Origin: Glossina fuscipes
Taxonomy: Eukaryota > Arthropoda > Insecta > Diptera > Glossinidae
Direction: 5' to 3'
Assembly (NCBI RefSeq): GCF_014805625.2
Contig: NW_023998414.1
Span: forward strand, 18,637,006-18,701,005
Length of the DNA: 64,000 nucleotides
Under the pieces are notes generated by a model. It made no database searches and had not been told where the DNA came from. It saw only the letters and a program-made list of their open reading frames with translations. This document shows, in pieces, positions 1 to 15,335 of this stretch (the first letter of the stretch is position 1; each line of letters begins with the position of its first letter). The translations under genes and the position numbers were made by a program.

Positions 1-3152
<3,152 letters not shown>

Positions 3153-3470
3153 ATGGCTAATAAAAGCAAATTGAATAGCACAACGGATGTACCAAATAAA
3201 GAAGTAACTAAGCAACTATCAAACGATATGAAGGACTACAGCTCATTTAAGATCGTCTTGTTTTATTGTTCACTGATAGTATTTTTGCCGGTGTTAATAT
3301 TTTTTTGTATGAAGTCCGTATTTTTGGATAGGCTTTTCACAATGACCGAAGTAACAAGTAATATCTATTCAGCAGTGGCCGCGGTGCTGGCATTACATTT
3401 AGCTCTGGCCTTATATATTTATCAAGCTTATTTCGGCACCGCTACCACAGAAAAAACAAAAAGAAACTAA
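3153..3470 (+). CDS. Vma21: VMA21-like V-ATPase assembly factor
   Basis: A complete 105-residue, single-exon frame. The N-terminal ~30 residues are polar. Two hydrophobic helices follow, at about residues 33-53 (VLFYCSLIVFLPVLIFFCMK) and 68-91 (IYSAVAAVLALHLALALYIY), and the C-terminus is basic (EKTKRN). This size and two-helix hairpin, with the LP in helix 1 and the alanine-rich helix 2 ending in YxYQAY, fit VMA21. That protein is an ER chaperone that guides assembly of the membrane V0 sector of the vacuolar H+-ATPase. The basic C-terminus is compatible with ER retrieval (inference). The ATG sits in a good insect context (AAAATGGCT) and is the first in frame. A likely poly(A) signal AATAAA lies at 3682-3687. 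Family assignment is from pattern recognition and I am fairly sure of it. Confidence 0.85.
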   Translation: MANKSKLNSTTDVPNKEVTKQLSNDMKDYSSFKIVLFYCSLIVFLPVLIFFCMKSVFLDRLFTMTEVTSNIYSAVAAVLALHLALALYIYQAYFGTATTEKTKRN

Positions 3471-5146
3471 TTAAGAAGTTTAATACGTAATTGTTTTGTT
3501 TGAAATGTATCCGACAAAAAAACAGTGAGACCTAGCATGTCCAATTTTCTTACAATTGTACTTAAACAAAAGATATAACAAACTAATTTTGCGTGGATAA
3601 AATTAAAGAAAAAGTCAGAAAATTGATGTATTTTCCCCTCCCTCGTTTAATTTTTGTCATTGTTATGTATTCGTTCTGATAAATAAATAAAAAAATTCAT
3701 TTAATTTATTAAATAAAAAAGAAATTCTTTCAATTCTTCCTTAATTCGTTATTAGTCATGCCTTGATAAGAAGCGAGAAGTGTAGAAAATGACTAATTTA
3801 TGAGAAAATATAAAATTGGAAAAAATCGCTGCAAATCCTTAAAAAAGTTAATAAGTATATTATGGGAGAACTTTCAAGATAAAAAGCGATTTTAAGGTAA
3901 GCGACAATCATTTTTTTTTAGTACAATTTATTGATTGTAATTTTTATAATAGGCACGACATCTACTATTGGCTTCATCGCTTATCAATGATTATATATTT
4001 ATATTCTTCAATATCGTGAATTTTGTATATATGATTTTTGTGAGCATATTCACAGATGTGAATGTATAGCTACATCAACATTACTATATAACGGTATAAG
4101 TATGAATAAGTCAGTCATTACTATCATGATAGTGTACATAGGACATAGGGACAATTTTGGATAATTTCATCCTATTTGAATTTTCTTTGCAAGATTAAAA
4201 TTCACTTTCCTTATACGCAATCAGTACGATGGCAATTGAAATCCTCAAAATTCATTATATAGCCTTCATCTGAGCTTGTAATGAAAAATGCGATTCTTCA
4301 TCGACTCAAATATTTGTTCCGAAGGCATCTTTAATTTAGTATTTGACTCCGTTGGAAGAAGTTTTTTATATAAAGCTCTTGCTTTATTTGGGTCCCCCGT
4401 CCTCTTAACTTATGCCCAATATATAATTGTCGCGCAGACTAGTTTATCCTGTTTTCAAAGTGCATTATTTTCTCCTTGCTTGTAAATATTAATCTGCAAA
4501 TAATGAAAACATTTAGGACTAACCTTGTTTTAGTTTTCAACTTTTGTTATACTATGGCCAAGTCTTTATCTTGCTCCAATTTCTTTATTTTTAACAATTA
4601 TCGCTTCATTGGCATTAATATCAAGGCAACCATATTCTATGCAGTTGATATATGGATGCGTTGCATAATTATTAACATAGTTTAAGTCAACAATTATAAC
4701 CTCTATACCGCAATTAATAATGACCAATGGCTAAGCCAATTAACCATTAATCTAATTTAACTAATAACTTAGTTTGGAGTAACTTTAGAAGCCACCTAAT
4801 TTGTAATCACGTATGCAGATGGCTACATAGTAAGCAATCTTAAGAAATGCACAGCATATCAATTGTTGAGTTATAGCAAAGTTGTTTCGATCAACTATAA
4901 ACTATCTATCGTTTAACTGTTTAAACATACTAACAGCAATCAGTCGAAAATTCTGTAAGCTCGGCCTATCAACGAAACTGCAATAAAATTATAATTGGTT
5001 GAATATATTGCAAAGAAAACATGCTGCCCTAAACTGCAGGTCGGTTTAATTCCTGATGCGACTGTTTCCTTATTTCCCTGAAACGGGAAAAACGGAGAAA
5101 AGAGAAACAACTTTACATTAAGTTACATTTGCTTGTCCACACTTAC
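3471..5146. other. Spacer downstream of VMA21
   Basis: AT-rich. It holds the VMA21 3' end. A 47-codon minus-strand open stretch (4408 to 4266) reads with contents such as RTGDPNKARALYKKLL. Its phase would accept the donor at 5147, but the acceptor is poor. Plus-strand frames at 4288-4685 are low-complexity shadows. Nothing else is recognised. Confidence 0.5.
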
Positions 5147-5288
5147 ATCGCGGATCAGACAGTTTCGGTTTGTTTGTTTTACGCCCTAAGAGACCACGAT
5201 GAATTTCTAAATATGTAACTAAATCGATTTCTATCGACTCTACCGGTTCGGTAGCATTCTTCTTCGTATTCTCGTCTTTCGAAGACAT
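5147..5288 (-). CDS. Orphan coding exon, unidentified protein (first exon?)
   Basis: A minus-strand frame starts at the ATG at 5288-5286 (MSSKDENTKK...) and runs about 47 codons. It stops exactly at a strong donor, CGCGAT|GTAAGT, with the exon end at 5147 and phase 1. The encoded stretch contains IDLVTYLEIHRGLLGRKT followed by a basic segment and LSDPR. The frame is also open upstream to 5333, without an earlier ATG there. I do not recognise the family. The next exon is unknown. A phase-compatible 47-codon stretch at 4408-4266 exists, but its acceptor (GGGCATAAG) lacks a pyrimidine tract. Codon use and the donor suggest a real exon; it could also be a pseudogene fragment. Confidence 0.45.
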
Positions 5289-5333
5289 CAAATGTACGTC
5301 TTGATAGCTGACGTGCCAGGGCACTATGGCCAA

Positions 5334-6246
5334 AAGTCAATTTTCTGACATTCGATGCTTATTATTGCACTCTGCTAGCAGAAACCTTTTAAATTCTAAG
5401 CTTTCAAAATTTTGTTTAGAATTCTTAGGCATAACAGCAAGAATTCAATTCAAAAATTAAAAAAAAAAAAGAAAGAAAGACAGGAGACTGCACCATGCCC
5501 GGTAAAGCTAGTCACTTTGACAACTCTTCCAATGGATTTAATAGCATATTAGATCGCAAATAATTTGTATCTGATAATGAAGAGGAAAACCTTATTTTTT
5601 AATTACAGTATTACGGCTCAAACCATAGCATAGTATTATTTCCAATTTTAATACTCTTTCCCAAGAAGATACCGTAGTGAAGTGCAGACTATTCGCGGCA
5701 TTCAAAATACTTGCTTTTATGACTCTACGACGGTTGTCGGCAATCGCTTTTCAAATTTTTTTTTTACATCATTTCCAGGCAGGGTTTAGTAGTTAATAAG
5801 AAAAAAAGGCAAAAGAAAAAAGAATTCAAGGAAAAATGTAGGGGAAAAGCCTCGATTTGTTAATTATTAATATGAGAGTCAGTCATTACTGTTTTTACAC
5901 GATTTCTATAAGAAATTTGGTAAATATACAAAGTTTATGCAATAATTTGACCAACAAATAAATCGAGATTACGCAAGAACCTTCTCATTGAAATAATCAT
6001 ACAAAACGCTTTCTGTTCATATTTAAAAAAATATTCCATGAATAACAAGCGTTTAATTTTTCATTTAACAAAAACGGAAAATGATTATGAGGAAATCGTG
6101 CAGATGGTTAGTTTAGAGTTAAGTTAAAAAAACAAATTAATTTCTATAATACATAATATAATATAATAATAATAAAAGTGAAATAATACTTTTGCGATTT
6201 TTGTCACAATACTTGCAAAGGTAAGTTTTTGTTAATGAACGCCGCG
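5334..6246. other. Spacer downstream of Grip163
   Basis: AT-rich sequence between the orphan exon and the Grip163 stop codon. No protein, RNA gene or clear repeat is visible. A purine-rich run near 5461-5485 is simple sequence. Confidence 0.5.
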
Positions 6247-9200
6247 CTAATAAGTATTCTGCATATAGTATTGATTGTAATTGATCAGGCCAATGAATTC
6301 TCCTATCTCCGCTTGGTAGCCGTAACGTACAATTTTATTGCCCAAATATATGGTATATTTGATGAATTTATCAAATTCCATTTCATCGCTGATCAGTCTG
6401 TCATACCGCGAATGGGTAAAGTGTTCACTACCGGATCTTAGTGTAAATTCATGACTTTTTAAATTGCTAAAGAAAAGAAAAACTAGTTTATTACGGCATT
6501 ATCAGGTTTTCGTGTTCATTGTTATTGCTAACATTATTCCTCGCTTTCTCGCTTTTTCGCTTCTGTACTTACTTGTAAAACCGCAACGAAATTTTAAAGA
6601 TATTCTCGATGGTATTATAGAACTCGGCACTACGTTTATTTAGCATGCACAGGAATAGTATACGTTTTATATATACGGCATGTTTACGATATATGTCCTC
6701 AATGGTCTTAGCAGCTAGTAATTCATCTTTAAATGTTTTCCAAGACGCTTGCAAAGCATTCGCGGTTATATGATTTTGTAGAGTGTGCACGAAATGATAG
6801 AATTTATGCCTGATCAACTGTACATGACGGTATTGTGGCGCTTTTAATATACAATTGCCATGTTTTTTAACAGTTTGCTGCAATATCTGGTATGCTCTTT
6901 CCAATATCCAACTTATCCGTCTTACTCGTATTAAATATTTGAATATTTTAGCATATTGTTCTATAGTTTCTGGATTTAGTATTAAATTTAATGGCCAATC
7001 AACGCGATAACTTAACGAGAGGTTATTTAAAACGTTCGGTGACAATAAATCAAAACTTTGCGGCACATCGTTAATCACAAATGAAAGATTTTCAGAATTT
7101 TTATCGTTGCCTGCCAAAAAATGAAGAGAGAATGAAACTAATAGGCACTGATTGATTTGAAAAAAGAAAAAAAAAAAATCGCTATCCCTATTCTATTTCC
7201 ATTGATGTGTTTGATGCCACTGAATCTTATCAAGTCCATGTTTTTACAAAACTTGTGATTCATTTTTAAAGCAACAAGACTTCGCATCTTCATCAACGTA
7301 CCTGTTATACTTGAACCCAAGGCGTTGTCCAATATTGAATGTAACATCTGATAGTTGAGAAGGATTTCGGGTGAGGCGCCATCTTCCAATTTACCAATAA
7401 TGCCGTCACAAATTATGGCACCGAACTCTCCATCCATTAAAAAGTAATAATTCCGTAAACTGCGAAAATGGTCTAAAATAAGTAAGTCTTCCAGACACAT
7501 TCGCATCACTTCGTTATTAATTAGCTCCAAGTGAGTGGTTAGCGGTATAATAACGGACTTTTGTAGAAATTCAGTTAATGTTATAACACTTATATTGTTA
7601 TTATTTCCCTTGCAATTTAACGGCGCCAGTTTAGAAGGTTTTGTACACTGTTCTTTCTTTGCACTATTCAGACGTATGTACGCGCTAAGCGTATTGCATT
7701 TAAAGTTACTTTGTAAAAGTTGAGTGCACCGTTTGTACGGATCTGTGTAGTCAGGTATGGGGCAGGCGTCATCTATATGCTGCGATTCATTATAATCGGC
7801 AATATCTGTAAGGATGGTTTGCTGTTGTTTATCGTATGTATATCCCTGCTGCTGAGAGGGGTATATGAAGCCTTGATTATACAGATATCCTACTGTATTG
7901 AGAGCACTTTCAGGAGTAAATTCCGCAAAAGAAGTACCTGTGGGCACACTTAAGAATTTATTTTCGTTTGCCAGTTTCGTATTCACTTTCAATTCACATT
8001 TCATATCGGTCAAATATGTCGCACACGAAAGATCGCTTGTTTTCATAAAGACATCTGCCAGATTACCATTCTCAATATCTTTTTGCTGTCGAGTGCCGAT
8101 AGATGAAAATGAATCGACAGCCGATAGCACATCATCCGATGTGGTAGACATGGGCGAGGTAATTGATTCACATATTAGAGATGACGAACTTCCCTCTACG
8201 AATGGAATACCAGTTTGGATGTCGAATTCGCTTGCCAAAATCTTCTGGCGATTACGTGCTCGCTCCGTATTCAAATTAAAAAAGAGATTTGTACGGGCTT
8301 CCAACGGATCTTTATTGTATTCACTAAATAAATCAGTTTGCATCATGCGACGCCGATTACGTTGCAAATCGGTTAACTCACATTCCGGCAAGTTATTTAG
8401 ATTAATATCGGGCGTCATTTTCTCCATCGACAGCATACCAAATTCGGAATCGAGAACTTTTAAGCGGTTTCGTTGAGCTTCGCTTAGATTTAAGCGAGAA
8501 CCTGTAAAATTATCTAAAATGATAAGTCTTTCCTTAAACAAACAATTAACATATGTTTACCATAACCTAACAAATAAGAATCGTTATTCGTTTCTATTTG
8601 TACTATACATTGGCTCAAATTAGTGCCGTCCAAAGCTTTTAAACGATTTTGTTGAGCGTCTGTTAAGAAAGATCCTGGCAATTCATTACAATTTAATACG
8701 TCTGAGACAGTACGGGTTATGCCTGTAGTCGGTTCTTCGAGATTGACATAGCCTTTTTCGTTTTCTTTTGTGAAAGGCACTAGGGTGGTTGCCGATGCTT
8801 GATTTAGTAAATCGTTGGCATTCTCCTCGTCTTCTTCATTGATATCGTAGAGAGCTGCCAAATGTTTTTCGCAATCAGCAAATTTCTCAACGAAGTCATC
8901 CGATATGCATTCTTCATATTCGGAATCGCAATCATCATCATTAATTTGTTCGTCATCTTCATCAAAGCACGATTGAAAGTCCGTCCCAGGCGTACCCGTA
9001 CTGCTTGGAGTCGCTAACGGTGGGCCACGTGGTGTTTCGTTATCATTCAATAGTTGCAAAGTTGTAAGATTTGGCGTTGCGTCCACTGTTGAAATTGCGA
9101 TCACTTTGCCTTCATCCTTCATCATATCACTAAGTTCCTGATAGTATTCAATACGTTTACGTAAATTTATATTTTCCCCAAGTAAACGCTGCTCCTGCAA

Positions 9201-12200
9201 TTTCTCTGCTTCGTGTAAATAACGTAGTTGAAGCTCAACATTTACTTTACGTTCTTGTACTTTCCTCTGCTTAGCGTCCTGCAATTGATTTGTCAACTCT
9301 TGTAAACGTTTCTTTTTCTTTTTCGCGATAATGAGAGCTATCTCTTGTTGTTCTTCCGTCCAACGGTCCAAGTTAGCTTTGGATCTTTCTGCCATACGTT
9401 GGAAGAGTTCACGTTTCTTTGCAGCTTTTCTTTCAAATATCTCACGTATAGTTACGGGATTTGCACATACTCGTCGAGCATTCTCACGGTACCGAATGCA
9501 TACCAATTCCAATTCCTGAATTTCATCGAACGACAAACAAACAGAAATGCCTGGATATTCCAAATCAAAAATGGGATGCTGCAAAATATGACAAAGGACG
9601 TTTACCATTAAAACGTATTCATTACGGACTACAATTTCAGTTTAAGCTTTTTATCTGTCTGCCTTTCATTTGATTACATCACTTACGTTTGGCTTGTAGG
9701 CTTTCAAAAGCATAGTATATTTTCCACATTGCAATATTTCGTCCTCGTAGTTTTGAAAGAAACCCGGTATAGATTCTTTACGTACGAAGTAGGCTTTATC
9801 GTAAAAGTATTTCGTATTTTGACGATAATGATCAACAAAATTAATAAATAATTCATTGCAGGGATCATCTAAAAGGCCATAATAAATCCATTTCTGTAAA
9901 TGTCTTACAATTGTATGAAATTAAAAAGAGAAACAAAAATTAAAATTAGTTAAGAACATAGTCCGTATAATGCGAATGTAAGACATACTTGAAATAAACG
10001 TGGCAACAGCGCTTCAAAATGAAAATCAATAAAGTAATGTAGTCCTTCTCAGTTAGACGCATTATTTCACAATAGAGATAACCTAAGAACTTTGATCCCA
10101 TAGGAGGTTTAGTATTGATGTCGACTTTTGAGGCGAGAAAAACGTTTGGAAAAAATTTGACTATGTATATTAACGGCATATTACGCTTACCATTTGGATG
10201 TATGGCCAGCGTGTAAGAAAGATTTATTAATTGCTTCATCATCCTTTTCATACGTTTGTAAAACTCCATTAAATGTTCATCCTTTTTGCTGAAGACGTAC
10301 TGACGAAAGGTTAATAGATACTCATCGATCGCACTGCATAGGGCCTGCGAAATACATTCAAATGCAACAGTCGGTGATTATTAACGGTCTACTATCCGAC
10401 AGTGTGAATGCCAGTTCCTTTAACATAAACGTCATTAGCTGTGATTTTTAGAATTTTTAGACTTGGGATTTAAATCTTGTTTAAACATCGTCCAACATCA
10501 AAACCAATGATAACGTCTATTTGATTGTGCTGATAAGCGCGACAAATAAGGGGAATATTTGGACTGTAGACGACAGTTCTCGGGAGATGGGAAACTGCTA
10601 CGCCATTTAAGAGATCCCTCATAACGAAAAATCGAATTTTATTCCCCCTGATGTCAATTTTAGTATTTACGAAGCCAGAGTTGGAGTTTCTAGCAATGGT
10701 CCTTATTTCATTTAGCTGTAGATGTCTTCCCAAAGCCGATATTAGGCCGCAGTCTGAACTAGCTAACTGCCTGCTGCAAGCAGATTGAAACATCTGCGTA
10801 AGCATTTAAGCACTATAAAGCTTATGGTATAGAATATGGTAGAATAGGGAGGTGATCACGAAAATCACGCACGATCAAATTCGTGTCTTTAGTGCCTTGA
10901 AAATTCTTGAATATTTATGTTAAATTTCTTAAAATTCGGTGTTTAAGAGATTGAATTTCAAGGCAAATTTTATTTGTTTGGAAGTTGATTAGAAATGTTA
11001 TTTATAATCGGTACACGTTTCTAGGGCAACTTACTACACTGAATGAAATCCTTGACAGATCCCGGATAGTATGGTGTCGAGATAAGCTTTTTTTAAAAAT
11101 TTTGTTTATACACACTTTCGTTTCAATTTGTACAATTCCCGATCCGAGTTCCATTCGTACCACAGGTAAAAACGATATGATTATATTTGAACTCGGAAAT
11201 AATTCTTTTTCAAGCAATATTCAAAATTTAGATGAAAACTAATGATGACTTGAAGTTTGTAGACGGCTCCGTCTTATGTAGGAAAAGAAATAAATAGAAA
11301 ACTTACTTTAAATATAAATCCTTCAAACATTAATTTATAATTCCTTTTCATAATCATAGTTTGCAGACGTTTATAGCATGTGCCGCACTCTAGAAAATCT
11401 TCTACAAAATGTAATAAAGTTGCGGGTAAAATGCCCTCCAGAGTAACGTGCGGCTGCATTGAGAATATTATTAATTCGTCGTGTTGAAATGTATCCGATT
11501 GTATACCGACTGCACTTAGGAATATTTTGAAAAGAAAGTTAAATTTTTTAAAGTATTATTTACTATTTCAAAGGATGAATTATTTTATAAACGAAAAAGT
11601 ATTTATTTTACCTGTGAGCGACTTTAAGTCTTTTAAAAATTGTGACATTGTTAAAATTCTGGCTTTAAATTCTTTTCTCTCCTGCTGATTGATGTAAGAT
11701 TGCAGGAGTAGGGTTACGTTAGCTTCTCCCGCAAATGGTTTTGAACAAACAACGCCAAAACAGCCTAAGGCCTCCCAGTTCCAAGAAAACACTCGTTTCA
11801 GTTCTTGAGGTTTTTCTCTGAGATCTCTTTCTTCATATAACAAAGATTTGCCCTTGGGGCTGATCATTTTTGATTGTTTTCTATTGGCTGCTGGCAAAGG
11901 AAAAGCTTTCAGATTTACACCTAAACATGTTCCGAGCAATCGCCTTGTTAAACCAGTAAATGTGCAGTCCGCTTTTTTATATTGTGCATAATTTCCTTCG
12001 TCAAACTTTTTAAAAAGATTTTCCAATTGATTTTTTTCACCCGCAAACAAAAATTTCGGCAGATAAGGATTTGTTTTCGATTTTAGGTCACTCAACGATT
12101 GAAAGTATTTAGGAGTGGGTTCCATTATGTTACAGACATCAAATAGCGGATAGTAGGAATTTTGTTGATAGTTAGCATGTAGTGTAAAAGGCCCAGGTAT

Positions 12201-12700
12201 TAATAACTTCGAGCAATCCATGTTGAGCTATTAAACACTTTAATTTTACTTAAACGTCAAATCGTATCATGATGTTTACGTACCCTCTTAGATTCTTCGA
12301 CAATGTGTCCCTGCAGTGCCAATAAAAATTGCAATATTCCTTTACCGCTATCTTCTTGGAAATATTTTTCATTTTCGACGATTTTCACATATTCTTGAAA
12401 GTCTTTAAATTTACTACAAGTTCCTGGCCTACCACGACCATACAATTTCGCAGCGAATATTTGTATATCCAAAGCCCGTTGAGGTTCGAAATTTTCATTT
12501 TCTTCCACATAGGATCGTGCCGTTTTTTTCAGTAAAATTTCATACGCTAATGCTTTTAGTTTAGGTAGAGCGACGACTATCTCATCTGTTGTTAATGGAT
12601 ACTCTTGTAAAACACTTAAGCATAATTTTTTAATAAGAAAATTAACGCTATCTCTATTTGCTTCCAAATCGTGCATTTTATCATATTCGCGTTGAAGCAT
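6247..12700 (-). CDS. Grip163: Gamma-tubulin complex component 6 (Grip163/GCP6)
   Basis: Nine exons rebuilt by eye: 12700-12284, 12227-11612, 11509-11307, 10344-9989, 9903-9687, 9578-8561, 8501-7302, 7110-6573 and 6436-6247. All eight junctions are GT-AG with matching phases, giving 1584 residues. GCP6 is part of the gamma-tubulin ring complex that nucleates microtubules at centrosomes and spindles. The N-terminal GCP half covers about residues 300-645, with a landmark KWIYYGLLDDP. A charged coiled coil (~645-765) and an acidic linker follow. A four-unit ~35-40-residue repeat spans ~907-1035. The C-terminal GCP domain includes NNLSLSYRVDWPLNLIL (~1370) and ends GYQAEIGEFIGLINYNQYYM, matching known GCP6 ends. 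The first ATG follows a TTTCAG acceptor directly, so an upstream 5' UTR exon is likely. The plus-strand frames across this gene are shadows. Confidence 0.95.
10345..11306. other. Grip163 intron 3 (largest intron)
   Basis: A 962-base intron, GTAAGT at the 5' end and TTTCGCAG at the 3' end on the minus strand. It holds the retroelement protease relic at 10470-10805. The remaining ~500 bases are AT-rich, and the frames there (10985-11242 +, 11002-11217 -) match nothing. Confidence 0.75.
10470..10805 (-). mobile_element. BEL/Pao-like retrotransposon protease relic
   Basis: A 111-codon open stretch on the minus strand inside Grip163 intron 3, bounded upstream by an in-frame TAA. It reads like the retropepsin-type region of BEL/Pao polyproteins. 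An active-site-like SDCG near residue 18 is followed by ISALGRHLQL, then a beta-rich middle, a conserved-looking SHLPRTVVYSP, and IDVIIGFDVG near the end (BEL proteins carry IDxLIGxD there). The usual catalytic D[ST]G is DCG here. No LTRs, gag or reverse transcriptase were seen nearby, so this is a fragment. Family is inferred from motif order only. Confidence 0.55.
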
Positions 12701-15335
12701 CTGAAACAAAAGTGATTATTATTTCTTTGCCCTTATACAAGTTAATTTAAATATTTGCCATTAATAAACGTTAAAATATATTTTTCCTAAACTGTTTTTC
12801 TAATCTTCTGGTTGATTTCATAAAAATAAACAAATACAAAAACAACGCCAGCCAATACTATGCTACTAGTCAAATTATCAAAGAATAAGCAGAATTTTAT
12901 CACAAATTGCGATAATAAAAAACAAAATAATCGAACAACATGTGTTTTTCAGCAACAGAACTGCCAATTGATTGAAAAGTGCAATTATTGCCAACAGCAA
13001 AATTAATAATTTAAAATTGTTTTGCATAAGATTGTCCCGGTTTGTATACAAAATTGCAAAATGATTGCCCATGGATTGGTGGTGATTGGATTTTGCATTA
13101 GAAAGTCATATGCATATGAAAAATTAATGGATTTCACTAAAACTATTGGTTGTGTAAGAAAACTGTTTTGAAACACTAAACAAAGGAAGGAGACATAATA
13201 AATTTTGATGGATAAAATATTTCTATTATTACTAGAAAAAGAATGAAAACTAAAACTACTTTAGTGGCTGTGGATTTGATTTCATTGATATTAAGATCTT
13301 TTCTTGATTTAATTTCAAAATAACACGCAATTCAAATTTTTTATTGATTTCATTTTATATTAGAAATTACGATAATGACTGAAATCGCTGATAACAGTGT
13401 AAATCATCAATTAATGCTACCTAAAAAAAATAGCAACATCTATAAAAATGTATTTAAAATACTATTGAATATTTTTAATTGCAGTTATTTCATAAAATTC
13501 CACATGGGTTTAAATTCTATAAGTATCCAAATTATTCAGGATTTGATGTGTTTCCGTGCCGTCCTTTAAACTTTCTTAAATCTCTAATATATTTGCGATT
13601 CTAATGGTGGAGACTACTAACGGTTCTAGTGGGCCTGTACGGTGAAGTGATTGTGTGAGGAAGACAGGACGGTTCAGATATATGACACTGATAGAGGGCA
13701 CGCTTGGCAATTTCAATTGCTCGCTTTTTACCATCAACCCTAATATGAGAGGGAATCTGCATCCTGGGCATAATACATGATCAAAAGCACCTTTGCGATT
13801 GAATCATATTGCTGTGATGACGCTAAGGCTGTGTGAACAGATTAACGTCCTTCCGCGCAGATCTAAGTTATAAGTCATAACGGATACGGCGGCAGCCAAT
13901 ATCGTGGACAACAGCATACACTAACAGTCTCAAACGATCCATCCGTATACAAGATCGTCTGTGTTCTTTATACATATCAAAAGATTTGCATTTTCAGAAC
14001 AATATTGAAAAATTATATCTTTTCATTATTCAAATATAACTCATATGAATAATCCTTGATAGCATACGAAGCGTGAAAATGCATACTTAACGCCCCAAGA
14101 TGATTAGTTCCCGAGCGCCGGTGGGCAATAGGTAAAATAAATCAGATCTCTGGTTGCAATGCAACTCTACGCTGGGAAAATGCTCTTCCCGCAATTTGGG
14201 CCAACCGTAGCCATCATGAAACTTATACAATGGGCCGTTCCCGCTGCCAGACCGAAGCTGGAAGATTGCTTCGGGGGCTTATGGCACCCGTGGTATCAGA
14301 AACGATGAAAGAAGAAATAAGAAAAGTCTCTGGTGAAACTTTGTTTTAGGTCCCACACAATCTGAAACTCGATATGGAATAGAATCTGCAGATAAAGCTG
14401 CAGAAATAAAGAACCAGTCAACACAATGCACGTGGACATTGTATTCTCACTGGACAAAGGACGACTATGTCGACGTCTTTCATTTAATAAGGAAATTGAC
14501 ACTTTGGTTGAAAAATGTGACTAAAGCTCAACTTGAGATCCACCGAGTCGGTTTAACCTCACGGTGCCCAATGACAATTTTGCGTAACCGGCGCCCTCCA
14601 GAGGGTTACACAATCCTTATAAGCTAGTAGCCTGAACTACACTGGAGAAAGCAGATATGTTTATGGTGTATAGCTCAATAAACCCACTTTGGTAAGTGTT
14701 GAGGCCTATCGTTACCTCTAATTATTCGTTTTAGGAATGATAGAAACTCGACCATCACGATACTCGCCCAAGGGACATACTGGACATACTTCCAGCGCGG
14801 TTTCCATATGAATGTAAATATGTAAGCTTCCTCCCGAAGGATCTTGGCAAGTAACAATCTGCAGTAGACCAATGCTGTCACGTACTCGTGACATAGTGAA
14901 TCGACTCTTGACCTCCGTGGAGCTTAGAGTTAGACTATAAAGCCTTCAGCTTTACTTTACGCGACATAGTCACTCTTGCCTTCGGATTAACCACGAAAAA
15001 CGGACAGTACAATGATATGTGCAATACGCTCGAATGCACTAAGCATGTCGAGAGAGATAGAATTTAAAAAATTTGCCCACAAACTAATTAGACAAACACG
15101 CGTAAGACAAAGGGACGCAAAACCGAAAATAACAGCCTGTAGAAATGATATTCGGAACGAAAATGTCAAATGCAGTAGTCTTCGTATAATAATTACTATA
15201 AAAGTATGTAGTGGAAGTCAAATCAATTCAAAAGAAATGAAACAAAAATCGTCTTGAATATAAGGAGAGATAATGAGGTGACTTTTTGAAGGAATATAAC
15301 CGATTGAAATTGTTTTATTTACACTTTCGTTTTAT
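12701..15335. other. Spacer upstream of Grip163, with retroelement debris
   Basis: Holds the presumed Grip163 promoter (12.7-13.3 kb, AT-rich) and a GC-richer block at 13.6-15.2 kb. The block contains a degraded RNase H region (13680-13960, -). The rest (14.1-15.2 kb) is of similar composition but I could not classify it. The hydrophobic frame at 12878-13072 (-) is probably chance. Confidence 0.5.
13680..13960 (-). mobile_element. Non-LTR retrotransposon RNase H relic
   Basis: On the minus strand, scattered in different frames but in the right order, are LYTDGSFE (13934-13950), RGRTLICSHSLSVITAI (~13830) and IPSHIRVDGKKRAIEIAKRA (13690-13756). These correspond to the YTDGS, CSDS..AI and W[VI]PSH[IV]G...N..AD..AK motifs of RNase H domains of Jockey/CR1-type LINEs. 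Frameshifts and stops separate them, and the second catalytic Asp reads His. It is a dead copy. Confidence 0.6.

Noticed and set aside
7535..8476. Plus-strand frames up to 192 codons
   Set aside because: They lie antisense to Grip163 exon 7, whose minus-strand frame is recognised and phase-consistent.
9880..9896. Splice acceptor TTTACAG at 9894 for Grip163 exon 5
   Set aside because: It gives the wrong phase with the donor at 9989. The acceptor ending at 9904 keeps frame and gives FKHLQKWIYYG.
12878..13072. Hydrophobic minus-strand frame just upstream of Grip163 exon 1
   Set aside because: Low-complexity AT-rich translation. Grip163 exon 1 has its own ATG right after a splice acceptor.
14870..14970. 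Possible fourth SINE copy (ATAAAGCCTTCAGC motif)
   Set aside because: Only a short tail-like match, with no B box found beside it.
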